A stretch of DNA of 64,000 nt from Rubricella sp038526735 (GCA_038526735.1 JBCBGM010000008.1:1-64000); one strand, 5' to 3'; positions 25,066-35,149 are shown, numbered from the stretch's first letter. Notes: a model not told the origin generated them from the sequence alone. A program made the numbers and translations.

Positions 25066-25819
25066 GTGGTGCTGCATCCTCTGCCGCGATCTTCACCCCA
25101 AGCTGATCGCGTAGAACCTTCGATTTGATCTCTTCCACATCCCCGCGCCCCAACTGCCCCAGCTGAAACGGCCCGTAGGAGGTGCGGATGAGCCGGTTCA
25201 CCTCCAGCCCAATCGCCTCAAACGCGCGGCGCACCTCTCGGTTTTTGCCCTCGCGCAGGCCTACGGTGAACCAGGCGTTAGCGCCCTGGGCGCTGTCCTC
25301 TTCAATACTCATCGGCTGAAACCGCTCGCCCTCGACGGTGATGCCCTTGCGCAACCGCTCAAGCCCTGTCGCATCGGCGCGCCCCTTGGCGCGCACCCGA
25401 TATTTGCGGACCCAACCGGTGGAGGGCAGTTCGAGCTTGCGCTTGAGCTCACCATCATTGGTGAGCAGCAAGAGACCTTCCGAGTTAAGATCGAGCCGCC
25501 CCACGCTCATCAGGCGGGGCAATTCGGGGGGGAGCGCGTCAAACACCGTCTTGCGCCCCTTCTCATCCCGCGCCGTGGTCACGAGGCCCGAGGGTTTGTG
25601 GTAGCGAAAAAGCCGAGGCCGGTCTGCCTGCGCGAGCGGAGCGCCATCAACTGTAATCTGGTCCTTGGCGGTCACATTCAGCGCCGGGCTGTCGATCTTG
25701 CGGCCGTTGACGGTGACCCGCCCAGCCTCGATCATCCGCTCCGCCTCGCGCCGAGATGCAACGCCCGCACGGGCGAGCACTTTGGCGATCCGATCACCGT
25801 TTGGGGTTTGTTCTGACAT
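24968..25819 (-). CDS. RsuA/RluB-type 23S/16S rRNA pseudouridine synthase
   Basis: ATG 25819 (MSEQTPNGDRI) begins a 283-residue enzyme with an N-terminal S4 RNA-binding domain (AKVLARAGVASRREAERMI). The catalytic motif GRLDLNSEGLLLLTNDG follows, with the nucleophilic Asp. The GKNREVRRAFEAIGLEVNRL motif places it in the RsuA/RluB/RluE/RluF family, most likely RluB. The C-terminal tail is basic and overlaps a gene on the opposite strand. An upstream frame to 25909 runs through an intergenic repeat and is unlikely to be translated. Confidence 0.9.
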   Translation of the reverse strand: MSEQTPNGDRIAKVLARAGVASRREAERMIEAGRVTVNGRKIDSPALNVTAKDQITVDGAPLAQADRPRLFRYHKPSGLVTTARDEKGRKTVFDALPPELPRLMSVGRLDLNSEGLLLLTNDGELKRKLELPSTGWVRKYRVRAKGRADATGLERLRKGITVEGERFQPMSIEEDSAQGANAWFTVGLREGKNREVRRAFEAIGLEVNRLIRTSYGPFQLGQLGRGDVEEIKSKVLRDQLGVKIAAEDAAPLKADPGQSLRAKRPAGGTPRAKPRRPGPGSKR

Positions 25820-25853
25820 GGGGTGCGGGGGATCATGGAAGGGCAACCGGGTC

Positions 25854-25923
25854 AAGGGGCTCTGCCCCTCTGTCGGGCTGCGCCCGCCATTCACCCCGAG
25901 GTATTTCACTCAAGATGAAGGGG
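25854..25923 (+). repeat. Dispersed hairpin repeat, long type
   Basis: The element has the hairpins GGGGC-TCT-GCCCC and CGGGC-TGC-GCCCG, then CCATTCACCCCG, GGTATTTC and AAGATGAAG. About 45 nt of it are almost identical to the inverted copy at 59423-59490. It lies between the divergent genes for the pseudouridine synthase and tadA. Confidence 0.85.
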
Positions 25924-25958
25924 CTTGGGGTTTGCGACAAGTCGGGCTAGCCACGAGC

Positions 25959-26411
25959 ATGGTGTTTCAAAGCTTCATGCCTTTGGCCTTGGAAGAAGCG
26001 CGTGCAGCCGGTGCGCGCGGCGAGGTGCCCGTCGGCGCTGTGCTGAGCAGCGCAGGCGGAGAGGTTTTGGCACTGGCAGGCAACCGCACGCGCGAATTGG
26101 CCGATCCGACGGCCCATGCAGAGATGTTGGTTATTCGGCACGCCTGCGCGGCGTTTGGCTCTGAGCGGCTGATCGGCACCACTCTGACCGTCACGCTGGA
26201 GCCCTGCCCGATGTGCGCGGCAGCGATTGCGGCGGCGCGGGTCTCTCGCCTCGTATTTGGCGCGTCTGACCCGAAGTCGGGGGGCGTTGAGGTTGGCCCG
26301 CGCATCTTTACCCACGCGCAGGCGCATCACGTGCCAGAGATCATCTCTGGCGTGGGTGAGGCGGCTTGTGCGGCGCTTCTTAAGGAATTCTTCAGCAAAT
26401 TGAGGGACTGA
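25959..26411 (+). CDS. tadA: tRNA adenosine(34) deaminase
   Basis: TadA converts A34 to inosine in tRNA-Arg(ACG). Zinc-site motifs are PTAHAEMLVI (His and the proton-shuttling Glu) and EPCPMCAAAI (two Cys). ATG 25959 gives 150 residues (MVFQSFMPLALEEA), with ATG 25977 as an alternative. The longer frame starting at 25665 lies antisense to the pseudouridine synthase and is rejected. Confidence 0.94.
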   Translation: MVFQSFMPLALEEARAAGARGEVPVGAVLSSAGGEVLALAGNRTRELADPTAHAEMLVIRHACAAFGSERLIGTTLTVTLEPCPMCAAAIAAARVSRLVFGASDPKSGGVEVGPRIFTHAQAHHVPEIISGVGEAACAALLKEFFSKLRD

Positions 26412-26457
26412 CGCGCGCCCGCACCCGGCGGGTGGTTTTGAGTTTCAGGAGTGTGGC

Positions 26458-27066
26458 GTGCTCAGCGTATCACAAATCACCGCGCAGATTCTGCGCGTCG
26501 AAGGTGGGTTTTCGGACCATCCAAATGACCCCGGCGGGCCCACGAATTATGGCGTGACCCTCAAAACGCTGCAGGGCCTTGGCCTCGATCTCGATGGCAA
26601 CGGCACGGTTGATATCGACGACCTGCGCCGCCTGACGCCCGAGGGGGCGGCGGAGATCTTTACGCAGCATTACTATTTCAGGGCGCGCATCGACCAGCTG
26701 CCGCCGCATCTGCGCGCGAGTGTCTATGACATGAACGTCAACGCGGGCGCACGGAGCGTCCGCCTCCTGCAAGAGCTGCTCAACCGGCTGGGCTTTGGGC
26801 TGTCGGTCGACGGGCAGATTGGGCCGAAGACGCGGGCGGCGGCTGATACGGCAGAGACCAAACACGGCACGCTCTTGCGCGACGCCTACAGCATCGCTCG
26901 GCGCAACTACTATTACGCGCTCGGCGATAGCGCCCCGAATCTGCGGGTCTTTGCCAGGGCGCAGGACGGCACCAAGGGCGGGTGGATCACGCGGGCAGAA
27001 CATTTCATGGCAGACCGGTTTCACCTCAGTGCAGCCGAACACAAACAACGAGTGGCGCAATGGTAA
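26458..27066 (+). CDS. Glycosyl hydrolase 108 endolysin, GTA-release type
   Basis: The start codon is GTG 26458 and the protein has 202 residues. The catalytic Glu15 is in RVEGGFSDHPNDPGGPTNYG, the usual GH108 opening. The C-terminal part (about 95-200) matches the peptidoglycan-binding type 3 domain, with LLNRLGFGLSVDGQIGPKT. An EF-hand-like loop, D44-L-D46-G-N48-G-T-V-D52, lies between them. It overlaps the holin gene by 7 nt. The same pair releases gene transfer agent particles in Rhodobacter capsulatus. No signal peptide is visible, so export would need the holin. Confidence 0.85.
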   Translation: MLSVSQITAQILRVEGGFSDHPNDPGGPTNYGVTLKTLQGLGLDLDGNGTVDIDDLRRLTPEGAAEIFTQHYYFRARIDQLPPHLRASVYDMNVNAGARSVRLLQELLNRLGFGLSVDGQIGPKTRAAADTAETKHGTLLRDAYSIARRNYYYALGDSAPNLRVFARAQDGTKGGWITRAEHFMADRFHLSAAEHKQRVAQW

Positions 27067-27605
27067 CAGAGTTTCTCAAATCAATGCTGGGCGGCGGGGC
27101 CCGTCAAATTTCAGGCGCGGTGACGGATGTGGCGGAGGTGTTTCGCCCCAACGCAGAGGCCAGCGCGGAGCGCGAGCAGGCGTTGATCTTGGCGGCGCAA
27201 TCGCAACTGACGGCGGAATATGCGGCTCCCATGGGTGGTCGTTTGGACGCCGTGGTGAACCTGATGAACCGGCTCCCCCGCCCGGTGCTCGCCTTGGGCA
27301 CCGTGGGCCTGTTTGTTTATGCAATGGTGGATCCGCTGGGGTTCACCGCGCGGATGGTCGGCCTCTCCGCCGTGCCAGATCAGCTGTGGTGGCTCTTGGG
27401 CGCAGTGGTGACGTTTTACTTTGGTGCCAGAGAGCTGCACTACGCCCGCGCAACCCGCGGGCCGCAGCTTTCAGAAGCGGTGAAGGCCGCGCAGGCGATC
27501 CGCGCGGCGCAGGAAACACTGGCGGCAGAGCGCGAAACCCCTGCGCAAAGCACAGCCAGTGACGCCTCGCAAAACCCTGCGCTGGACGAAATGCTCGCCA
27601 GATAG
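27060..27605 (+). CDS. Holin family protein, GTA_holin_3TM type
   Basis: ATG 27060 (MVTEFLKSMLGGGARQ) gives 181 residues. Hydrophobic segments PRPVLALGTVGLFVYAMVDPL and LWWLLGAVVTFYFGARELHYA are clear, and an amphipathic N-terminal region precedes them. Holins make the inner membrane permeable to the endolysin. The start overlaps the endolysin stop by 7 nt. The family (Pfam holin for gene-transfer release) is recalled from sequence pattern and pairing. A Glu/Ala-rich tail follows the membrane part. Confidence 0.82.
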   Translation: MVTEFLKSMLGGGARQISGAVTDVAEVFRPNAEASAEREQALILAAQSQLTAEYAAPMGGRLDAVVNLMNRLPRPVLALGTVGLFVYAMVDPLGFTARMVGLSAVPDQLWWLLGAVVTFYFGARELHYARATRGPQLSEAVKAAQAIRAAQETLAAERETPAQSTASDASQNPALDEMLAR

Positions 27606-27641
27606 CTTGTAACAGACACGGCACTGGGCCACTTTCCGTGG

Positions 27642-29591
27642 ATGGCGCTTCCACCCGGCTTTCTCGACGAACTACGTGACCGAACATCGCTCTCGGCGGT
27701 CGTCGGGCGCAAGGTCACGTGGGATCTGAAGAAGTCGAACCAAGCCAAGGGCGACTGGTGGGCACCCTGCCCCTTCCATCAGGAAAAAACCGCCTCGTTC
27801 CACGTCGATGACCGCAAGGGGTTTTACTACTGCTTTGGCTGTCAGTCGAAGGGGAACGTGTTTTCGTTTCTGACCGAAGCCGAGAACATGCCCTTCATGG
27901 AAGCGGTGGAGATGCTCGCGCGCGATGCGGGGATGGAGATGCCGGCGCGTGATCCGCGCGCGACCGAACAGGCAGAGAAACGCCGCACACTCTCGGATGT
28001 GATGGAGCATGCGGTTGCCCACTACCGCCTCGCGCTTACTGGCGCGCGGGGGCGAACGGCGCGGGAGTATCTGGCGCAGCGGGGCCTCTCGCAGCAGACC
28101 ATCGAGCAGTTTGAGATCGGCTTTGCCGCTGATAGCCGCACCGACATCCTTGAGACGCTGAAGAAAAAGGGGGTGGCGGAGGCGGAGATCATTGCGACCG
28201 GCCTTGCCATCAAACCCGACGACGGCGGCGCACCCTACGACAGGTTTCGCGGGCGGATCATGTTCCCCATCCGCGATGCGCGGGGGCGGTGCATCTCGTT
28301 TGGCGGGCGCGCGATGGATCCGAACGCGCGCGCGAAATACCTCAACGGGCCCGAGACGGAGCTCTTCGACAAGGGCCGCCAGCTCTACAACCATGGCCCC
28401 GCGCGGGAGGCGTCGGGCAAGTCTGGCCGCCTGATCGTTGCCGAAGGGTATATGGATGTGATCGCCCTCGCGCAGGCGGGCTTTCGCGAGGCTGTCGCTC
28501 CGCTTGGTACCGCCGTGACCGAGGATCAGCTGCAGCTTCTGTGGCGCATCAACCCCGAGCCGATCATTGCGCTGGATGGCGATGCCGCGGGTCTACGGGC
28601 CGCGCGCAAGGTGATGGACCTTGCCCTGCCGCATCTGGCACCTGAGCGGGCGCTGCGGTTCCTGATCCTGCCCCAGGGCCAAGACCCCGACGATGTGATC
28701 CGCAGCGGCGGACCCGATGCATTTGAGGCGCTGCTCGGGCAATCGAAACCCCTCGTTGACGTTCTCTGGGAGCGAGAGACGGAGGGGCGCAGCTTTGACA
28801 GCCCTGAGCGGCGCGCCGCACTGGATGCCAGCCTGCGCAAAGCCCTCGGCCAAATTCCCGACCAGAACCTGCGCCGACACTACGGCGAGGCGATCCGGGA
28901 GAAACGGGCGGAGTTGTTTGGGGGTGGGCGTTCAGCGCAGCAGACCCATTGGCAACCACGCCCACGCGGCTGGCGCCCTCCACCGATGCCAACTGCCGCC
29001 GCGCGCGCCTCTGCCCTCGCAACCCCCGCCACCGATATGGCCAGCCGCATGCGCGTGCGCGAGGCGGCGATCCTTTTCGCCTGCTTCAACCACCCTAGCC
29101 TCGCCCTCGACCACGAGGACCGTCTCGAACGGCTGCACTTCGTGTGTGAAGACCTCTCGGCGATGCGCACGGCACTCCTCTCCGCACTTGGAGGCGGCGA
29201 CACCGACCGCGCCGTCCTGAAAAACACGGTCGAGGCGCGCCTCACTTACGATCCGCTCGAACGGCTTACACAAATCCCACAGGTTGGGATCGACCCCCAT
29301 TTGGCGGCGACTGCCGAGATCGACACTGCGAGAACCGCACTCACCGAGATCATCAACCGGCACGAAGCGGTCACCGGAATGCACGCGGAACTCGCGGAAG
29401 GTGCAGAAGATTTGGCCAATGAGTCCGAAGCGCTAGACCACCGCATCGCCGTGGCCTCAGCTGCCCGCGACCGGGCAATGCGGGGCGCAGACGAGGATGG
29501 CGTAAACCCCACGGTACAAAAAGAAAACCTATCCGAAACGCTATCGCGTTTTATCGATGACGAAATCTGGGTAAAGAAAACCCGAGGTTAG
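27642..29591 (+). CDS. dnaG: DNA primase
   Basis: DnaG makes RNA primers at replication forks. The CHC2 zinc finger has Cys43, His46, Cys64 and Cys67. The TOPRIM motif RLIVAEGYMDVIALAQAGF is in the middle, followed by PIIALDGDAAGLRAA. The C-terminal helicase-binding domain (about 450-649) contains ILFACFNHPSLALDHEDRLE. The length is 649 residues. With rpoD it forms the classic dnaG-rpoD macromolecular synthesis pair. Confidence 0.97.
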   Translation: MALPPGFLDELRDRTSLSAVVGRKVTWDLKKSNQAKGDWWAPCPFHQEKTASFHVDDRKGFYYCFGCQSKGNVFSFLTEAENMPFMEAVEMLARDAGMEMPARDPRATEQAEKRRTLSDVMEHAVAHYRLALTGARGRTAREYLAQRGLSQQTIEQFEIGFAADSRTDILETLKKKGVAEAEIIATGLAIKPDDGGAPYDRFRGRIMFPIRDARGRCISFGGRAMDPNARAKYLNGPETELFDKGRQLYNHGPAREASGKSGRLIVAEGYMDVIALAQAGFREAVAPLGTAVTEDQLQLLWRINPEPIIALDGDAAGLRAARKVMDLALPHLAPERALRFLILPQGQDPDDVIRSGGPDAFEALLGQSKPLVDVLWERETEGRSFDSPERRAALDASLRKALGQIPDQNLRRHYGEAIREKRAELFGGGRSAQQTHWQPRPRGWRPPPMPTAAARASALATPATDMASRMRVREAAILFACFNHPSLALDHEDRLERLHFVCEDLSAMRTALLSALGGGDTDRAVLKNTVEARLTYDPLERLTQIPQVGIDPHLAATAEIDTARTALTEIINRHEAVTGMHAELAEGAEDLANESEALDHRIAVASAARDRAMRGADEDGVNPTVQKENLSETLSRFIDDEIWVKKTRG

Positions 29592-29642
29592 GACTCCGAA
29601 TCATTGATTCGACACCCTATATGACCCCGACACGGGCGATTC
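29592..29642 (+). promoter_or_regulatory. Cluster of four GANTC sites upstream of rpoD
   Basis: GANTC occurs at 29592, 29598, 29606 and 29638 within the 79-bp gap between dnaG and rpoD. The first site overlaps the dnaG stop codon region. GAATC and GATTC at 29598-29610 are a perfect inverted repeat with a 3-nt centre. This is four sites in 51 bp, against about one in 256 bp at random. Confidence 0.6.
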
Positions 29643-29670
29643 GACCTGTGGGCAACCGACGGAGCAGTTG

Positions 29671-31689
<2,019 letters not shown>

Positions 31690-31699
31690 GGACGGGCAT

Positions 31700-31810
31700 G
31701 TGCTCAATGAGCACGTCCTTGATGAGAAACCGTCAACTGAGTCCGGAGAGGCACTCATCGAGGATGCCGCAGAGCACCATGTTGCACTGGGCCGTCTTTT
31801 GGACCGGTGA
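31700..31810 (+). other. Short reading frame upstream of toxin remnant
   Basis: From GTG 31700 a 36-codon frame (acidic, with ESGEALIEDAAEHHVALG) ends in TGA 31808-31810. Its stop overlaps the GTG start of the Doc-like remnant as GTGA, the junction expected for a toxin-antitoxin pair. No antitoxin family can be recognised, and it may be a chance frame. The gap 31690-32098 otherwise holds only the toxin remnant and a weak hairpin near 31690-31715. Confidence 0.3.
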
Positions 31811-32071
31811 CCCATTGTCGGGTCACCTATGCAGATGTTGTTGAAGCTCGTGAGAGAGCACTAAAGGTCGGAGGTCGGGGCGGAATAGTGAGCCCCGACG
31901 CAATTAAAATATGCGATCGGCAGACCTTACTCGGGTTATAACGAGAGCATTCATCACAAGGCGGCAGCTCTCATGCACGCCCTGATCCAGAACCACGGTT
32001 TCGTTGACGGCAGCAAACGAACCGCACTCCTCACCACGACGTTGTTAAACCGCAGTAACCCTAGCTGGTGA
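31807..32071 (+). pseudogene. Broken Fic/Doc family toxin
   Basis: The first frame, from GTG 31807, reads YADVVEARERALKVGGRGG and then IVSPDAI before losing similarity and stopping at 31939. A one-base shift inside the A-rich stretch around 31903-31909 restores AIGRPYSGYNESIHHKAAA followed by LMHALIQNHGFVDGSKRTALL. This matches the Doc toxin family with its Fic motif at 31994-32020. The motif reads H-G-F-V-D-G-S-K-R, with Ser where the family has Asn. The frame ends early at 32071. It is therefore a frameshifted, truncated gene. Confidence 0.8.
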
Positions 32072-32098
32072 TCCAGCCCGTCACCACTCAGCCCCATC

Positions 32099-32719
32099 TC
32101 ACTTCGGAAGACGTGTGCCCCACCACATGCCCGTTTCGCGCGGTGAGGCGGGGCCGTAGTCCACGCAGTCGAGCGTCCACGACAGTTCCTTGCCCGTGCG
32201 GTGCAAACCAAGCGCATAGGTCAAGTACCCGCTCTCGCCCTCCGCGCGCCGCAGAAAACGGGTCTCACTGGGGAGGAGTTGCGCACCGTCCATCGTCGCA
32301 AGCGTCGACCCAACCTTGAGCGCGGTACCCTCGGAGTAAAAATCAAACGTGATGCCTTTGTTCCCGCTGCCCTGCCCAAAGAACACGAGGTCCAGCCGCA
32401 GCTTTGCCTGCTCCGACGCCAGAACCCTTTCAAAGCCGCTATAGAGCCGCTCCGCTTCAAGCTTTTCGAGTTTGAAGTCCTTTGGAGTGCTCCTGAAGTG
32501 GTTGATAAAGAACCCCGCCAAACCTGTGACCGATTTCTGCATATCTGCTTGCGTGGCGTCTTCAGCACTCCGTCCGGCAAAACCGGTGATCGTGACACCC
32601 TCTAACCGAAACCGATACCCGATGCCGAACTTCTTAGGATCCCCCTCGGCTTTAAAGCCCAACTCTGGCAAACCTGCCGGCAAGTCTGACTTGGACAGCT
32701 CCTGTGTTTGTTCAGACAT
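32099..32719 (-). CDS. Hypothetical protein
   Basis: I do not recognise this 206-residue protein. From ATG 32719 it reads MSEQTQELSKSDLPAGLPEL and has no signal peptide or membrane helix. It contains a region rich in charged residues (STPKDFKLEKLEAERLYSGF) and ends LDCVDYGPASPRETGMWWG. It may be a cytosolic protein of unknown role. It faces the Doc remnant, whose acquisition may have involved the same region. Confidence 0.55.
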   Translation of the reverse strand: MSEQTQELSKSDLPAGLPELGFKAEGDPKKFGIGYRFRLEGVTITGFAGRSAEDATQADMQKSVTGLAGFFINHFRSTPKDFKLEKLEAERLYSGFERVLASEQAKLRLDLVFFGQGSGNKGITFDFYSEGTALKVGSTLATMDGAQLLPSETRFLRRAEGESGYLTYALGLHRTGKELSWTLDCVDYGPASPRETGMWWGTRLPK

Positions 32720-32826
32720 ACCGGCCCACTCCCATTGTGTTTTCACGGCCAACCCTACACGCCGGGCTTTCTCTTGCCACTGATAAGGGAAATACTCGGC
32801 ATGCCATCAACATAGCGAGGCAACCC

Positions 32827-33081
32827 ATGTCCCTCCTCTCCAAACTCTTCGGCGGCTCTAAGTCTGACCCCCAACCGGCCGAAGAGTACAAAGGCTTTTC
32901 CATCACGATGGTCCCTCAAAAAGAGGGCAGTCAGTACCGGCTGTCTGCCCTGATCGAGAAAGATGGCCAGCAGCATCGTCTGTTGCGGGCCGATACCCTG
33001 CCCGATCTTGAGAGCGCGAATGCAGCTGCGCTGGCCAAGGCGAAGCAGGTGATTGATCAGATGGGCGACGATCTGTTTTAG
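32827..33081 (+). CDS. HlyU family protein
   Basis: This is an 84-residue protein starting MSLLSKLFGGS, with EEYKGFSITMVPQKEGSQYRL in the middle and AAALAKAKQVIDQMGDDLF at the end. This matches the short HlyU family that in Vibrio activates haemolysin genes. In alphaproteobacteria the role is unknown. The upstream reading frame to 32704 covers the divergent gene and is not used. Confidence 0.75.
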   Translation: MSLLSKLFGGSKSDPQPAEEYKGFSITMVPQKEGSQYRLSALIEKDGQQHRLLRADTLPDLESANAAALAKAKQVIDQMGDDLF

Positions 33082-33085
33082 GCCT

Positions 33086-33502
33086 GTGCACCACACGCTC
33101 ACCCTCCAAACCCACGGCCCCGGCTTGACGGAGATCACCCGCGAGGTGGCGGCGCTCTTGCCCCGCGCCTCAGGCCTGCTGACGCTCTTCATCCGTCACA
33201 CGTCTGCCTCGCTCCTCATTCAGGAAAACGCAGACCCGGAGGTGCAGACAGACCTTATCAACTACCTCGCGCGCCTTGTGCCGCACTCGTCTGATCCGTC
33301 GATGAGCTATCTCACCCACACCTACGAGGGCCCCGACGATATGCCCGCACATATCAAGGCCGCGCTCTTGCCCACATCGCTGCAGATTCCGGTGCAAGCG
33401 GGCCGGATGCTTTTGGGCACCTGGCAAGGGATTTATCTGGTCGAGCACCGCGACCGCCCGCATACACGCCAAGTTGCCCTCCATTTCGCCGCAGACCCTT
33501 AA
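33086..33502 (+). CDS. YjbQ family protein (UPF0047)
   Basis: GTG 33086, 5 nt after the HlyU-like stop, starts a 139-residue protein. The family signature LFIRHTSASLLIQENADPEVQ is complete, followed by EGPDDMPAHIKAALLPTSL and GTWQGIYLVEHRDRPHTR. YjbQ proteins have a conserved His/Glu site, and some show thiamine phosphate synthase activity. The physiological role is unclear. A start at 33053 inside the preceding gene is less likely. Confidence 0.88.
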   Translation: MHHTLTLQTHGPGLTEITREVAALLPRASGLLTLFIRHTSASLLIQENADPEVQTDLINYLARLVPHSSDPSMSYLTHTYEGPDDMPAHIKAALLPTSLQIPVQAGRMLLGTWQGIYLVEHRDRPHTRQVALHFAADP

Positions 33503-33533
33503 CGCCACGCAAACCCCGCCTATTTGTCAGTCT

Positions 33534-33989
33534 ATGACCACGCGTATATCAGACTTGCCCCCAGCACTTGCCCAAAGGCTCGTGGGTCAAGCTATCGTCG
33601 TCATTGACGGCGAATGCGTGCTCTGCAGCGCAAACTTGCAGGTGACACTCCGCCTCGACCGCCAGAAGCGGTTCAAATTCGCCACGGCACAAAGCGCCTT
33701 TGGGTCAGAGCTTTACGAGGCACTAGGCCTCTCCACCGACCCATACGACACCTATCTCGTGATCAGCGAAGGACAGGTTTACAGCCACTCCACCGCCGCC
33801 CTTGTCCAACTCACGCGCTTGGGCGGGGTCTGGCGGCTCATGCACATCGGATGGCTCATCCCCCGCCCCCTGCGCGACGCGCTCTACCGCCTCATCGCGC
33901 GCAATCGCTATCGCTGGTTTGGGCGGCACGATCAGTGCCTGATGCCCAGTTCTGAGCTCAAAGACCGCTTCGTCACCGACCTCGCGTAA
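33534..33989 (+). CDS. DCC family thiol-disulfide oxidoreductase (DUF393)
   Basis: This is a 151-residue protein from ATG 33534. The family motif DGECVLCSANLQ (DxxCxxC) is at about residues 26-37, and the GGVWRLMHIGWLIPRPLRDALYRLIARNRY segment matches DUF393. Redox activity at the CxxC pair is assumed for the family. It follows the YjbQ gene by 31 nt and may share its transcript. Confidence 0.87.
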   Translation: MTTRISDLPPALAQRLVGQAIVVIDGECVLCSANLQVTLRLDRQKRFKFATAQSAFGSELYEALGLSTDPYDTYLVISEGQVYSHSTAALVQLTRLGGVWRLMHIGWLIPRPLRDALYRLIARNRYRWFGRHDQCLMPSSELKDRFVTDLA

Positions 33990-34040
33990 GCCTGTAACTT
34001 TGGCCTCGCGGCCCGGCGAAAGCTGTGCGAAAGCGCAGCC

Positions 34041-34586
34041 ATGACTGCTGCCCAATTCTCCCTCGTCGTGGCCACCAGCGCCGACGGATTTATTGCCCGC
34101 CACCCCGGAGACAGCCCCACGAGCTGGGCCTCTGCCGAAGAACAGGCAATATTCTTCGAGCATGTTGACCGGGCGGATTGGTCAGTGATGGGGCGGCACA
34201 CCCATGAGGTGGCAGATCGTCCTGACCGCCGCCGTATCGTCTTTTCGACGCAAACTGCAGGCTGGCAACGCCCCACCCAGCTGTGGCTGAACCCGGCTGA
34301 TAACACCCCAGCGAGCCTCGCCGAGCACGTGAATGCAGTACACCCGCTAGAGCACGCCCTCATCCTTGGGGGCACGCGAGTGCATGACTGGTTCTTGGCG
34401 CAGAACGCGATTGCCGCGGTGTATCTGACGGTGGAGCCCATCCGCTTTGGCACTGGCCTGCCGCTTTTCTCAGAGCATATTGGCCCACCCCTAGAGGTGC
34501 TCGAGGCCCTCGGGTTTACGATGCACGCCAACCAGACGCTGAACCGGCAAGGCACGCGGTACATCACCCTCAAACCCTGGCCCTGA
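34041..34586 (+). CDS. Dihydrofolate reductase-like protein (RibD C-domain family)
   Basis: The 181-residue sequence opens FSLVVATSADGFIAR, a typical first strand of the RibD C-terminal reductase fold. MGRHTHEV, ILGGTRVHDWFL (glycine-rich NADPH segment) and VEPIRFGTGLPLF follow. It is likely an NADPH-dependent reductase of unknown substrate. It lies just before nrdR-ribD, which has the same fold in its second half. Confidence 0.75.
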   Translation: MTAAQFSLVVATSADGFIARHPGDSPTSWASAEEQAIFFEHVDRADWSVMGRHTHEVADRPDRRRIVFSTQTAGWQRPTQLWLNPADNTPASLAEHVNAVHPLEHALILGGTRVHDWFLAQNAIAAVYLTVEPIRFGTGLPLFSEHIGPPLEVLEALGFTMHANQTLNRQGTRYITLKPWP

Positions 34587-34673
34587 CCGCATCTGGTGGT
34601 TTACAGTTTCTGACTACCCAAACCTTGGGGCATCGCCTAGAGTGCCGCTCAAACAGCCCACCGGAGATCGCCG

Positions 34674-35147
34674 ATGCGTTGCCCGTTTTGCGGAAACACA
34701 GAGACCCAGGTCAAAGATAGCCGCCCCGCCGAGGATCATGTGGCCATCCGACGGCGCCGGTTTTGCCCGGCCTGCGGCGGGCGCTTCACGACCTACGAGC
34801 GGGTGCAACTCCGCGATCTCACCGTGGTCAAAAAGAATGGCCGTCGCGAAGACTTCGATCGCGACAAACTCTCCCGCTCGATCCGCATCGCCCTGCAAAA
34901 GCGCCCGGTAGAGCAGGAACGCATCGATCAGATGATCACCGGCATCGTGCGGCGGCTTGAGTCGACCGGGGAAAGCGACATCCAGTCAGACTCTATCGGC
35001 GAGATCGTGATGGAGGCGCTCGCCCGGATCGACACGGTTGCCTATGTGCGTTTTGCCAGCGTTTACAAGAACTTCCAGGCTGCCGACGATTTCGAAGACT
35101 TCGTGCATGAGCTGCGCCCGCCCAACCCGGATGACAGCGACAGCTAA
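34674..35147 (+). CDS. nrdR: Transcriptional repressor NrdR
   Basis: NrdR represses ribonucleotide reductase genes in response to ATP/dATP. The zinc ribbon MRCPFCGNTETQVKDSR plus RRRFCPACGGRFTTYE has four Cys. The ATP-cone domain starts at RDLTVVKKNGRREDFDR. The length is 157 residues. It is followed by ribD after 2 nt, a conserved nrdR-ribD arrangement. Confidence 0.97.
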   Translation: MRCPFCGNTETQVKDSRPAEDHVAIRRRRFCPACGGRFTTYERVQLRDLTVVKKNGRREDFDRDKLSRSIRIALQKRPVEQERIDQMITGIVRRLESTGESDIQSDSIGEIVMEALARIDTVAYVRFASVYKNFQAADDFEDFVHELRPPNPDDSDS

Positions 35148-35149
35148 CC

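Noticed and set aside
26458..27605. The endolysin/holin pair as part of a prophage
   Set aside because: Both sides are core genes (tadA, dnaG), no phage structural or integrase genes are near, and the families fit gene transfer agent release.
31690..31715. A hairpin after rpoD as an intrinsic terminator
   Set aside because: The stem (GTGCTC-AAT-GAGCAC with GGAC/GTCC) has no U tract, and the sequence is part of a possible short reading frame.
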